Position numbers and translations under genes: made by a program. The notes under the pieces are model-generated. The model made no database searches. It saw nothing but the letters and a program-made list of their open reading frames with translations, and was not told the origin of the DNA. This document shows positions 1-5,300 of a stretch of 6,146 bases of DNA, one piece after another (the first letter of the stretch is position 1; every line of letters starts with the position of its first letter). The stretch is taken from the NCBI GenBank assembly GCA_003023125.1, contig PXSY01000022.1, positions 1 to 6,146 on the forward strand, written 5' to 3'. This DNA is from Bacteroidetes bacterium QH_10_64_19. GTDB lineage: Bacteria; Bacteroidota; Rhodothermia; Rhodothermales; Salinibacteraceae.

Positions 1-464
1 TGGTTGACGTTGAGCCCAACACCCAGGATGACCACCGTATCGCCGTCGGGCGGCGCGAGGGAAGACTCTAGAAGGATGCCACAGGTCTTTCGGCCGTCCA
101 GGAGCACGTCGTTCGGCCATTCGATGCCGGCCCGGAAGGGCGACACAAACTGCTCGATCGTCTCGGCGATGGCCACGCTGGCGGCGACCGTGATCAGACT
201 GAGCCGGTCGGGCGTCAACTCGGGACGGAGCACGACAGAAAAGAGGAGGTTCTGTCCCTTGTCCGCGGTCCAGGTGCGCCCGTGCCGTCCGCGGCCCGTC
301 GTCTGGTACTCCGTCAGCACCACGGCCCCGTCCGGCGCCCCGTCCTCTGCCCACGCCGCGGCCGCCTCGTTCGTCGAGCCGAGTTCCTCAACGCCGCGCA
401 TCGGCTCCCCGAGGCGGTCGGTGGAGAGCCGGTCCTGGACGTCCTCGACGAGTGGGAGGGACAT
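1..464 (-). CDS. birA: Biotin-[acetyl-CoA-carboxylase] ligase, N-terminal part (runs off left edge)
   Basis: Cytoplasmic enzyme that activates biotin with ATP and attaches it to a lysine of the biotin carrier protein of acetyl-CoA carboxylase, the entry step of fatty-acid synthesis. The 154 visible residues hold the catalytic-domain motifs in order: STNE (30-33), GRGRHGR (57-63, the biotinyl-AMP loop), WPNDV (116-120), the catalytic-lysine segment RKTCGIL (K126), and GVGLNVN (148-154). There is no N-terminal helix-turn-helix before STNE, so this looks like a monofunctional (group I) ligase rather than an E. coli-type ligase-repressor. The ATG at 464 starts close to the first motif as expected for this class; an in-frame TTG lies six codons upstream and no Shine-Dalgarno is evident. 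The residue before WPND is Glu115, where Lys is usual. The C-terminal part lies outside the window. It follows the 632-1489 lipoprotein gene in the same direction, separated by 167 bases holding a repeat element. Confidence 0.93.
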   Translation of the reverse strand, partial: MSLPLVEDVQDRLSTDRLGEPMRGVEELGSTNEAAAAWAEDGAPDGAVVLTEYQTTGRGRHGRTWTADKGQNLLFSVVLRPELTPDRLSLITVAASVAIAETIEQFVSPFRAGIEWPNDVLLDGRKTCGILLESSLAPPDGDTVVILGVGLNVN

Positions 465-520
465 GAGCAGGAAACTGTGCAAGTCGTGATTTTGCGGACG
501 GGGCGGCTTCGTCAGGGCTC

Positions 521-618
521 GTGATTCGTGAAACGGGATTCGTAATGTCGCCCCAGGTGGGGCCACAGCGCTTTTCACGCATCACGTCTTCACGCATCAC
601 GTCTTCACGCGTTACGAA
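521..618. repeat. Inverted-repeat element built of GTGA/TCAC units (irregular heptad array)
   Basis: The left arm has four 7-base units, GTGATTC, GTGAAAC, GGGATTC and GTAATGT (521-548). The right arm is a 15-bp tandem repeat, TTCACGCATCACGTC, twice exactly (574-588, 589-603) and a third degenerate time (604-618), giving TCAC spacings of 7, 8, 7, 8 and 7. Left and right are complementary in several registers: GTGATTCGTGA (521-531) matches the complement of TCACGCATCAC in 10 of 11 positions, and TTCGTAA (539-545) is perfectly complementary to TTACGAA (612-618). Between the arms sits a small hairpin, GCCCC-AGGT-GGGGC (550-563). The element fills most of the gap between two minus-strand genes and begins 13 bases after the upstream stop codon. 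No T-tract follows, so it is not a classic intrinsic terminator. It may be a 3'-UTR structure or a dispersed repeat of the REP type; that is inference. Confidence 0.75.
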
Positions 619-631
619 CTTGATGGAGGCG

Positions 632-1489
632 TCATCGATGTTCGTATGCGTAGTAGGCCGACACCGTACGAAACTGGCGCGGGGTGCGAAACGGCACGTC
701 CACCACGGCCCGGAAGCGAGTGAGGCGCGGCACCCATGTCTCCGAGCCCAAGTTCCTGGACGCACGGCGCAGGCGGATGGCGATCTGGCTGTGTTCGCGA
801 AAGAGCAGAATGCGACTGGACCGAGTAGTGGCTAAGCCCACGAGGGCGTGCGATGCCCGATCGATCGTGAGGCGGGCGTAGCGAATGTCCTGGTCCGCCC
901 CCCGTTCGTCCGAGCGCGCCTTCGCCTCCACCACAAACACCGGGGTGCCGTCCAGCAGCGAGTCGCGCCGAAGGGCGTACCGGTAGGCCTCCTGGGTGCG
1001 GGGGGCGAGGTACGCCGGATCGTCCGGGAGCGTCTGGGCGGCGAGGTTTGCGGGCCGTTCCGTGCGCTGCTGAGCGGGCGTAATTCCCGACAGCATCCCG
1101 CCCGCCCGGAACGAACCGCCCGAGTCGGCCCGCTGGACAGTGCCGCTCTGCGAGCCCGACGGGTATCGGAGCGTGAGCGTGCGGTACGCCGTCGTCGCAC
1201 CGGTGGTGTCCAGCTGCTCGGTGCGGACGTGCCGGGTCATGGCGTACGCGGGGAGTTTGGCGAAGGCCGAGTCGAACGCGGCCCGGTCCATTCGGGCGAG
1301 CACGGCAAGCACTGAGTCGCGCGAGGCCTCCGTCGTAGCGATCGTGTCGAGGGTGCCGAACGACGCGTACGTGCCGGACGCTGGGGCCGGACTGTTGCAG
1401 CCTCCGCCCCCGACGGAAATCCCGACGAGCAGCAGCCCGCCCACAACCACGTGTAAAAAACGGGCGCGTTTGGCGGAGAAGGGCTGCAT
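632..1489 (-). CDS. Predicted lipoprotein of unknown function
   Basis: 285 residues. The N-terminus has basic residues (K7, R8, R10), a hydrophobic stretch (11-26) and a glycine-rich run ending at Cys31. This is a plausible but non-canonical lipobox (GGGC, with Gly at -3 rather than Leu), so lipid anchoring is likely rather than certain. The mature part has no catalytic motif I recognise. Its C-terminal half (about 165-285) alternates short strand-like segments (GTPVFVVEA, IRYARLTID, SRILLFR, VDVPFRTP) and ends in an aromatic YYAY segment, which suggests a beta-rich fold somewhat like LolA/LolB-type lipoprotein carriers. That resemblance is weak and is inference only. The ATG at 1489 is chosen because it places the signal sequence at the extreme N-terminus. 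The gene is divergent from the suhB-like gene across a 135-base spacer and lies upstream of birA in the same direction. Confidence 0.82.
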   Translation of the reverse strand: MQPFSAKRARFLHVVVGGLLLVGISVGGGGCNSPAPASGTYASFGTLDTIATTEASRDSVLAVLARMDRAAFDSAFAKLPAYAMTRHVRTEQLDTTGATTAYRTLTLRYPSGSQSGTVQRADSGGSFRAGGMLSGITPAQQRTERPANLAAQTLPDDPAYLAPRTQEAYRYALRRDSLLDGTPVFVVEAKARSDERGADQDIRYARLTIDRASHALVGLATTRSSRILLFREHSQIAIRLRRASRNLGSETWVPRLTRFRAVVDVPFRTPRQFRTVSAYYAYEHR

Positions 1490-1506
1490 CCGTGATCGCC
1501 GGTTTA

Positions 1507-1514
1507 TATGTTTG
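1507..1514 (+). promoter_or_regulatory. Possible Bacteroidota-type -7 element upstream of suhB
   Basis: TATGTTTG matches the Bacteroidota -7 consensus TANNTTTG and lies about 110 bases before the chosen suhB start. No matching TTG/TTTG -33 element is present at the usual 19-21 base distance, so this is a weak prediction. Confidence 0.25.
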
Positions 1515-1521
1515 CACGCAA

Positions 1522-1558
1522 TCCGGTACCGCTAGCACAGAACCGGACGAAAGTTTCG
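1522..1558. promoter_or_regulatory. Two adjacent inverted repeats in the divergent spacer (possible operator)
   Basis: TCCGGT (1522-1527) and ACCGGA (1542-1547) form a 6-bp inverted repeat with a 14-base spacer. Directly next to it CGAAAGTTTCG (1548-1558) is a perfect 11-base palindrome around a central G. They lie near the middle of the 135-base gap between the divergently transcribed lipoprotein and suhB-like genes, where a shared operator would be expected. No regulator gene is adjacent in the window. Short palindromes are frequent in GC-rich DNA, so functional status is uncertain. Confidence 0.3.
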
Positions 1559-1624
1559 GATCGCACAGCGGGCTTCGCGAAGTCTTCGGCGTCCCGCCCG
1601 CCACTCCCAATCGGTGTTGCCCAG

Positions 1625-2458
1625 ATGGAGACCCCATCACACGATTCGCCCTACGACGCTGCCCTCGACGGGGCCGTGCGAGCGGCCCGGGCGGCGGCTG
1701 TCGTCATTCGCAACCAGGCCGGTCCGCTCAACGACGTGCGGGCCAAGGGGAAAAACGATTTCGTCACCGAAACCGACGAGAAGGCCCAGGCGGCCGCACT
1801 CGAGACGCTCCGCGAGGCCTTTCCGGAGGACCCGGTGCTGGCGGAAGAAGGCGACGGGCCCGACGCCATCCCTGCGGGCGTCGACGGGCGGCGCTGGATC
1901 GTGGATCCCCTCGACGGCACCACGAACTTTATGCATCAGGTGCCGCCCTACGCCGTGAGCGTGGCCCTCCAGGAGGACGATGCCATCGTGGCGGGGGTGG
2001 TGCTCGACGTGTCGCACGAGGAGCTCTTTACCGCGGTGGCGGGACACGGCCTTCAGGTGAACGGGCGACCGGCGAGCGTCAGCGGAACGGAGGGGTTTGG
2101 GGACGCCTTCCTCGCGACGGGGTTTCCGTATCGCCGGTTCGAGCACACGGAGATATATCTGGACGTCCTGGGCGACATTCTGCCGGATGCGCGCAGTGTG
2201 CGGCGGCACGGGTCGGCGGCCATCGACCTGGCGTGGACGGCCTGCGGGCGCTTCGACGGCTTTTTCGAGACCGGTCTGCAGGCCTGGGACGTGGCGGCGG
2301 GCATTCTCCTCGTACGCGAAGGCGGGGGGCGGGTGACCGACTACCGCAACACTGCCGGGCTCACGCCGCTGTTCGACCAGCAGGTGTGTGCCACCAACGG
2401 TCGGGTGCACGAACCGCTGCTGAACCACCTCGCTCCTATGGACGATGTGCGGCTGTGA
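1625..2458 (+). CDS. suhB: Inositol monophosphatase family protein
   Basis: 277 residues, close to the family norm of about 260-280. It is a cytoplasmic Mg2+-dependent phosphatase that typically releases phosphate from myo-inositol 1-phosphate. The family signatures are complete: KGKNDFVTETD (41-51), the metal-binding EE pair in LAEEG (E74, E75), DPLDGTTNF (94-102, metal ligands D94 and D97), and WDVAAGILLVREGGG (221-235, metal ligand D222). The reading frame is open back to an ATG at 1508, but that 39-residue extension is not family-like; the ATG at 1625 gives a normal N-terminus. Relatives include HisN-type histidinol-phosphatases, CysQ-type nucleotidases and SuhB as an rRNA antitermination factor, so the exact substrate is open. 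The TGA stop overlaps the first unit of the repeat at 2455. fabI follows 125 bases downstream. Confidence 0.92.
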   Translation: METPSHDSPYDAALDGAVRAARAAAVVIRNQAGPLNDVRAKGKNDFVTETDEKAQAAALETLREAFPEDPVLAEEGDGPDAIPAGVDGRRWIVDPLDGTTNFMHQVPPYAVSVALQEDDAIVAGVVLDVSHEELFTAVAGHGLQVNGRPASVSGTEGFGDAFLATGFPYRRFEHTEIYLDVLGDILPDARSVRRHGSAAIDLAWTACGRFDGFFETGLQAWDVAAGILLVREGGGRVTDYRNTAGLTPLFDQQVCATNGRVHEPLLNHLAPMDDVRL

Positions 2459-2524
2459 AGAGTGATGCGTGAGGAGTGATGAGTACGCTCTGTCACGAAT
2501 CACGTCTCACGAGTCACGTTTCAC
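2455..2524. repeat. Heptad-phased inverted repeat (5 x GTGANNN / 5 x NNNTCAC)
   Basis: Exactly 70 bases read as ten 7-base units: GTGAAGA, GTGATGC, GTGAGGA, GTGATGA, GTACGCT, then CTGTCAC, GAATCAC, GTCTCAC, GAGTCAC, GTTTCAC. Four of five left units start with GTGA (the fifth is degenerate) and all five right units end with TCAC. Folded about the centre, paired positions sum to 4979 and every intact GTGA faces a TCAC, while the NNN triplets pair only partly. The first GTGA contains the TGA stop of the suhB-like gene. No T-tract follows. It may act as a 3'-end hairpin, mRNA stabiliser, protein-binding array or dispersed repeat. The structure is seen directly; the role is unknown. Confidence 0.85.
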
Positions 2525-2531
2525 TGAGGAA

Positions 2532-2568
2532 ACGAATTGAGATTGCCTTTTCCACGTCTACGAATTGA
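2532..2568 (+). promoter_or_regulatory. 9-bp direct repeat / possible promoter upstream of fabI
   Basis: ACGAATTGA occurs exactly twice, at 2532-2540 and 2560-2568, a 28-base period, just upstream of fabI. The same bases can be read as a loose Bacteroidota promoter: TTG at 2537-2539, 19 bases, then TACGAATTG at 2559-2567, which resembles the -7 consensus TANNTTTG with one extra base. Such a promoter would leave a leader of only about 10 bases. Either a paired operator or a promoter is possible. Confidence 0.3.
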
Positions 2569-2583
2569 CACCGCTACCCGATT

Positions 2584-3411
2584 ATGGACGGTTACGACCT
2601 GCTCGACGGAAAGACGGGAATCATTTTCGGGGCCCTCAATGAAGACAGCATCGCCTGGTCGCTTGCACAGGCCTGTCATCGGGAGGGGGCGGATTTCGTG
2701 CTCTCCAACGCCCCGGTGGCCCGCCGCCTCGGCTCCCTCGACGAGCTGGCGGAGGAGACCGACAATCCCATCATCTGGGCCGACGCCACCGACGACGAGG
2801 AGCTGTCCGAGCTCTTCGGCGAGGTAAACGATCGGTACGGCAAAATCGACTTCATCGTCCACTCCATCGGGATGGGCGTGAACGTGCGCAAGGACGTGCC
2901 CTACGAGGACCTCAACTACAACTGGTACGAGCAAACGCTCGACGTGTCGGCCGTGAGCCTACATCGCATCATCAATCACGCCCTCGACACCGAGACGATC
3001 GACGACGGCGGGTCCATTCTGGCCATGACGTACATCGGCGCCCAGCGCATCTTCTCGAAATACTCGGAGATGGGCGACGCAAAGGCCCTTCTGGAAAGCA
3101 TCGTGCGCTCCTTCGGCTACCGCCTGGGCGAGCGCAATATCCGCATCAATGCCATCTCGCAGAGCCCCACCAAAACCACCGCGGGCGCCGGGATTGACGG
3201 CTTCGACGCGATGTACGAGTTTGCCGAGCGCGTGGCGCCTCTCGGCAACGCCAGCGCCGACGAGTGTGCCGACTATGCTGTGACGCTGCTCAGCGACCTC
3301 ACGCGCATGGTCACCATGCAGACGCTCTACCACGACGGCGGCTTTTCCAGCATGGGCATCTCCGACGAGATCGTAAAGGCGATGGAAGATTCGTTCGCGG
3401 ACGATGAATAG
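2584..3411 (+). CDS. fabI: Enoyl-[acyl-carrier-protein] reductase (NADH), FabI
   Basis: 275 residues (E. coli FabI has 262). A cytoplasmic short-chain-dehydrogenase-fold enzyme that performs the last step of each fatty-acid elongation cycle, reducing trans-2-enoyl-ACP with NAD(P)H. The FabI-type cofactor loop GALNEDSIAW (16-25) corresponds to the usual GVANERSIAW. The catalytic tyrosines are Y150 and Y160, with K167 in the Y-x6-K arrangement; these match E. coli Y146/Y156/K163 with a constant offset of four. The segment INAISQSPTKTTAGAGI (188-204) is the substrate-binding-loop region in the form I associate with Bacteroidota. LYHDGGFSSMG near the C-terminus is the usual end region. The protein is strongly acidic, about 50 Asp/Glu to about 20 Lys/Arg, as in salt-in halophiles. 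The ATG at 2584 has no Shine-Dalgarno. An ATG at 3404 overlaps its end by 8 bases, so the downstream HAD gene may be co-transcribed. Confidence 0.96.
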   Translation: MDGYDLLDGKTGIIFGALNEDSIAWSLAQACHREGADFVLSNAPVARRLGSLDELAEETDNPIIWADATDDEELSELFGEVNDRYGKIDFIVHSIGMGVNVRKDVPYEDLNYNWYEQTLDVSAVSLHRIINHALDTETIDDGGSILAMTYIGAQRIFSKYSEMGDAKALLESIVRSFGYRLGERNIRINAISQSPTKTTAGAGIDGFDAMYEFAERVAPLGNASADECADYAVTLLSDLTRMVTMQTLYHDGGFSSMGISDEIVKAMEDSFADDE

Positions 3412-3469
3412 CACTGGAGGAGGGAGCGCCGACTGTTCACCGTTCCGGCTGTCTACCCCAAAATCCGAG

Positions 3470-4241
3470 ATGATCGAGCTCTTCGTGACCGACATTGACG
3501 GATGTCTGGGGCAGCCGTACGTTCCGTACGACCTGGACGGCCTAGCCACCCTTCGCAGTTACGCCGAGGCGGCGGGCCGCCCCAGCGACGTCCCCGAGGC
3601 CCCGGCCCTGACAATCTGTTCCGGGCGTCCCTATCCATACGTCGAGGCCCTCACGCAGGTACTCGGAGTGTCCACGCCCGTTCTTTTCGAGAGCGGGGGC
3701 GGACGGTTCGACCCCGTGGCGGCCCAGACGGCCTGGAGCCCGCGCCTCACCGATGAGGTGGAGGCCAAGCTCCAGACGGTAGGCCAAGCTCCAGACGGTA
3801 CGGCAGTGGTTCGTGACCGAATGCATCCCGGGAACCGGGCTAATGCTCGACCACGCCAAACGCACGCAGGCAGGTGTCGTCACGCCCGACGAGGACGAGA
3901 TCCCACCCCTGCGTCCGCGCGTCGAGCGGTTCGTCGAGGAGAACGCCCTGGAGCTGCACGTCTTCACGACCGACAACTCGGTAGACGTGGTGCCGGAGGG
4001 GATCACGAAGCGGCACGGGCTGGAATGGCTGGCCGATACGCTTGGGCTGGAACTGGAGGAGATTGCCTACATCGGAGACACCGACGGGGACCTGTCGGCT
4101 CTCGAGGCTGTTGGCACCTCGTTTGCCCCAGCCAACGCCCAGGAGGCCGTTCGGGCACAGGTCGACCACGTCACCGAGAATCCGGCCGTCGAGGGCACGA
4201 TCGAGGCTTACCGATACTGCCGGCGCCGAAACGAGCGCTGA
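3470..4241 (+). pseudogene. HAD-superfamily (Cof/IIB-like) phosphatase, frameshifted by a 19-bp tandem duplication
   Basis: The first 104 residues are in one frame (3470 to about 3780) and the rest in another, running to TGA at 4241. Removing one copy of the 19-bp duplication at 3762-3799 rejoins them into a 250-residue protein with all HAD motifs: DIDGCL (D8, D10; nucleophile and acid/base), CSGRP (S51), GITKRHGLEWL (K174) and GDTDGD (D197, D201). The cap region between motifs II and III and the motif III/IV arrangement suit class IIB sugar-phosphate or phosphoglycolate-type phosphatases; the substrate cannot be named. Start 3470 is chosen because DxD normally lies within about ten residues of the N-terminus; an ATG at 3404, overlapping the fabI stop, would add 22 residues. 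As written, the frame continues after residue 104 with about 188 unrelated Arg-rich residues to 4348. An ATG at 3813 could restart the C-terminal half but lacks motifs I and II. The product is probably inactive unless the duplication is lost or is an assembly error. Confidence 0.88.
3762..3799. repeat. Perfect 19-bp tandem duplication inside the HAD phosphatase gene
   Basis: The unit AGGCCAAGCTCCAGACGGT occupies 3762-3780 and is repeated without a mismatch at 3781-3799. Nineteen is not a multiple of three, so the second copy shifts the frame by +1 exactly where the HAD coding potential changes frame. Deleting either copy restores the junction KLQTVRQWFVTE. The perfect identity indicates a recent event, such as replication slippage, or an assembly or sequencing artefact. 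Confidence 0.97.
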
Positions 4242-4344
4242 ATGACGCACAGTTCCTTCCGTTCTTGAGTCCCAGGGAACGCACGCCGTGGCTTCCGTAC
4301 ACCGGCATAGGCACAACGTACAATTGTTCAAAAATGACGTCACG

Positions 4345-5202
4345 ATGAGGGAATCGGTCCTTCGGACAGTCGTGTGCATCACCGGCTGGATGCTCCTCGT
4401 GACAGGGCTGATGGGGGGAATCCCGACGGCCCCTGCACAGGACAGCACGTCTCTCAAGTCCCCGGTGGCAGCCTCGTCCACCCCGAAAGACGGGGCGAAG
4501 TATCGTTCGTCTTCGACGGATGCCGGAATGGTCTGGCGGGACGATCCGCTCTTCTACGTGGCTGGAGACGCTTCGATCCTCTACAATCGGAGCGACTCAA
4601 CGGCGCCCGTGGCCCGGCTCTCGGTGCGCACGCCTGTTCGCCGTCTCGGGTGCGAAGACAAGTGGTGTCGGGTCCGTACCGATGAGGGACGGGAAGGCTT
4701 CATGCCGGCCTCGGCCCTCTCCAATGTCTGGGTCCGCGTGTCGAAGGAAAAACGCCGCGTCCACCTGTATCGGGGCGCCGAGCTCATCAAGACCTTCGAG
4801 GCGGACCTCGGCTACAATGCTTTTGCCGACAAAAAACGGAGGGGAGGACCCCAGAAGCGCGACCACTGGCGTACCCCCGAGGGCACCTTCCACGTCGTCC
4901 ACAGGAATTCTGAGAGCCGATTTTACAAAGCCCTCGTGCTCAATTACCCTACGGTGAAAGATGCACGCCAAGGACTGAAGAAGGGACTCATCTCTCAGTC
5001 GCAGTACGAGGCGATTGAGCAGGCGCAGGACGAGTTCCGGATTCCCCCCATGAATACAGACCTCGGTGGCTGGATCGAAATCCACGGTGACGGCACGGGA
5101 GACGCGACCACCTGGACCCATGGCTGCGTAGCCGTCCGGAATCAAGACATGGACGTGCTCTGGTCGGTGGTGGAGGAGGGAACGCCCGTCCTCATCGAAT
5201 GA
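4345..5202 (+). CDS. Secreted L,D-transpeptidase (SH3b + YkuD/ErfK domain)
   Basis: 285 residues. Enzymes of this family form 3-3 peptidoglycan cross-links or attach proteins to the wall, using a catalytic cysteine in the periplasm. Residues 1-31 are a Sec signal peptide with a hydrophobic core (8-25) and a likely cleavage after APA (31/32). Residues about 68-132 look like a bacterial SH3b domain (YVAGDASILYNRSD, then CEDKWCRVRTDEGREGFMPASAL), probably for wall binding. The YkuD domain follows (about 129-284): WRTPEGTFHV (175-184), WIEIHGDG (H247), and the active-site motif THGCVAVRN with H259 and C261; Thr replaces the commoner Ser before HGC. The ATG at 4345 is chosen because it puts the signal peptide at the N-terminus; the frame is open to an ATG at 4288. 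It lies 103 bases after the broken HAD gene and 98 bases before the next lipoprotein. Whether it cross-links the wall or anchors proteins cannot be told. Confidence 0.9.
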   Translation: MRESVLRTVVCITGWMLLVTGLMGGIPTAPAQDSTSLKSPVAASSTPKDGAKYRSSSTDAGMVWRDDPLFYVAGDASILYNRSDSTAPVARLSVRTPVRRLGCEDKWCRVRTDEGREGFMPASALSNVWVRVSKEKRRVHLYRGAELIKTFEADLGYNAFADKKRRGGPQKRDHWRTPEGTFHVVHRNSESRFYKALVLNYPTVKDARQGLKKGLISQSQYEAIEQAQDEFRIPPMNTDLGGWIEIHGDGTGDATTWTHGCVAVRNQDMDVLWSVVEEGTPVLIE

Positions 5203-5300
5203 AGCAGGGGACCCGCGTCCGGCAGACCGAGGGGGAGCGCACCCGTTCCTCGGCGCTACATCGCAGCACAGATCCCATTCACCCAACCAAACTCGCACTT

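Noticed and set aside
521..618. CRISPR-like array
   Set aside because: Units are 7-15 bases with 3-4 base gaps and include inverted copies; no 25-40 base repeats, unique spacers or cas genes.
1508..1624. Upstream extension of the suhB-like protein to an ATG at 1508
   Set aside because: The 39 extra residues do not look like the family N-terminus and would cover the palindromes and possible promoter of the divergent spacer.
612..1640. Minus-strand 342-codon open frame overlapping the lipoprotein gene
   Set aside because: Arg/Pro/Gly-rich composition with no recognisable motif; it is an alternative frame of the gene at 632-1489, which has a clear signal sequence.
1637..2503. Minus-strand 288-codon frame opposite suhB
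   Set aside because: Antisense shadow of a gene with complete inositol-monophosphatase motifs; GC-rich codon bias keeps the opposite frame open.
3514..3532. Repeated CGTACG hexamers in the HAD gene
   Set aside because: Inside coding sequence and explained by Tyr/Val codons; no further symmetry.
4320..4327. ACAATTGT palindrome before the L,D-transpeptidase, overlapping TACAATTG, a near match to the Bacteroidota -7 element
   Set aside because: There is no TTG -33 partner at the right distance, and an 8-base AT-rich palindrome alone is weak evidence.
4288..4344. Upstream start of the L,D-transpeptidase at 4288
   Set aside because: It adds 19 residues ahead of the Sec signal peptide; the ATG at 4345 is the natural start.
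4242..4344. Intrinsic terminator or small RNA between the HAD gene and the transpeptidase
   Set aside because: Only a weak GTTCC/GGAAC pairing with an 18-base loop and no T-tract was found.
5199..5300. Upstream start of the TonB-C lipoprotein at 5199, overlapping the transpeptidase stop
   Set aside because: It would place 34 hydrophilic residues before a good lipoprotein signal peptide; the ATG at 5301 fits the lipobox.
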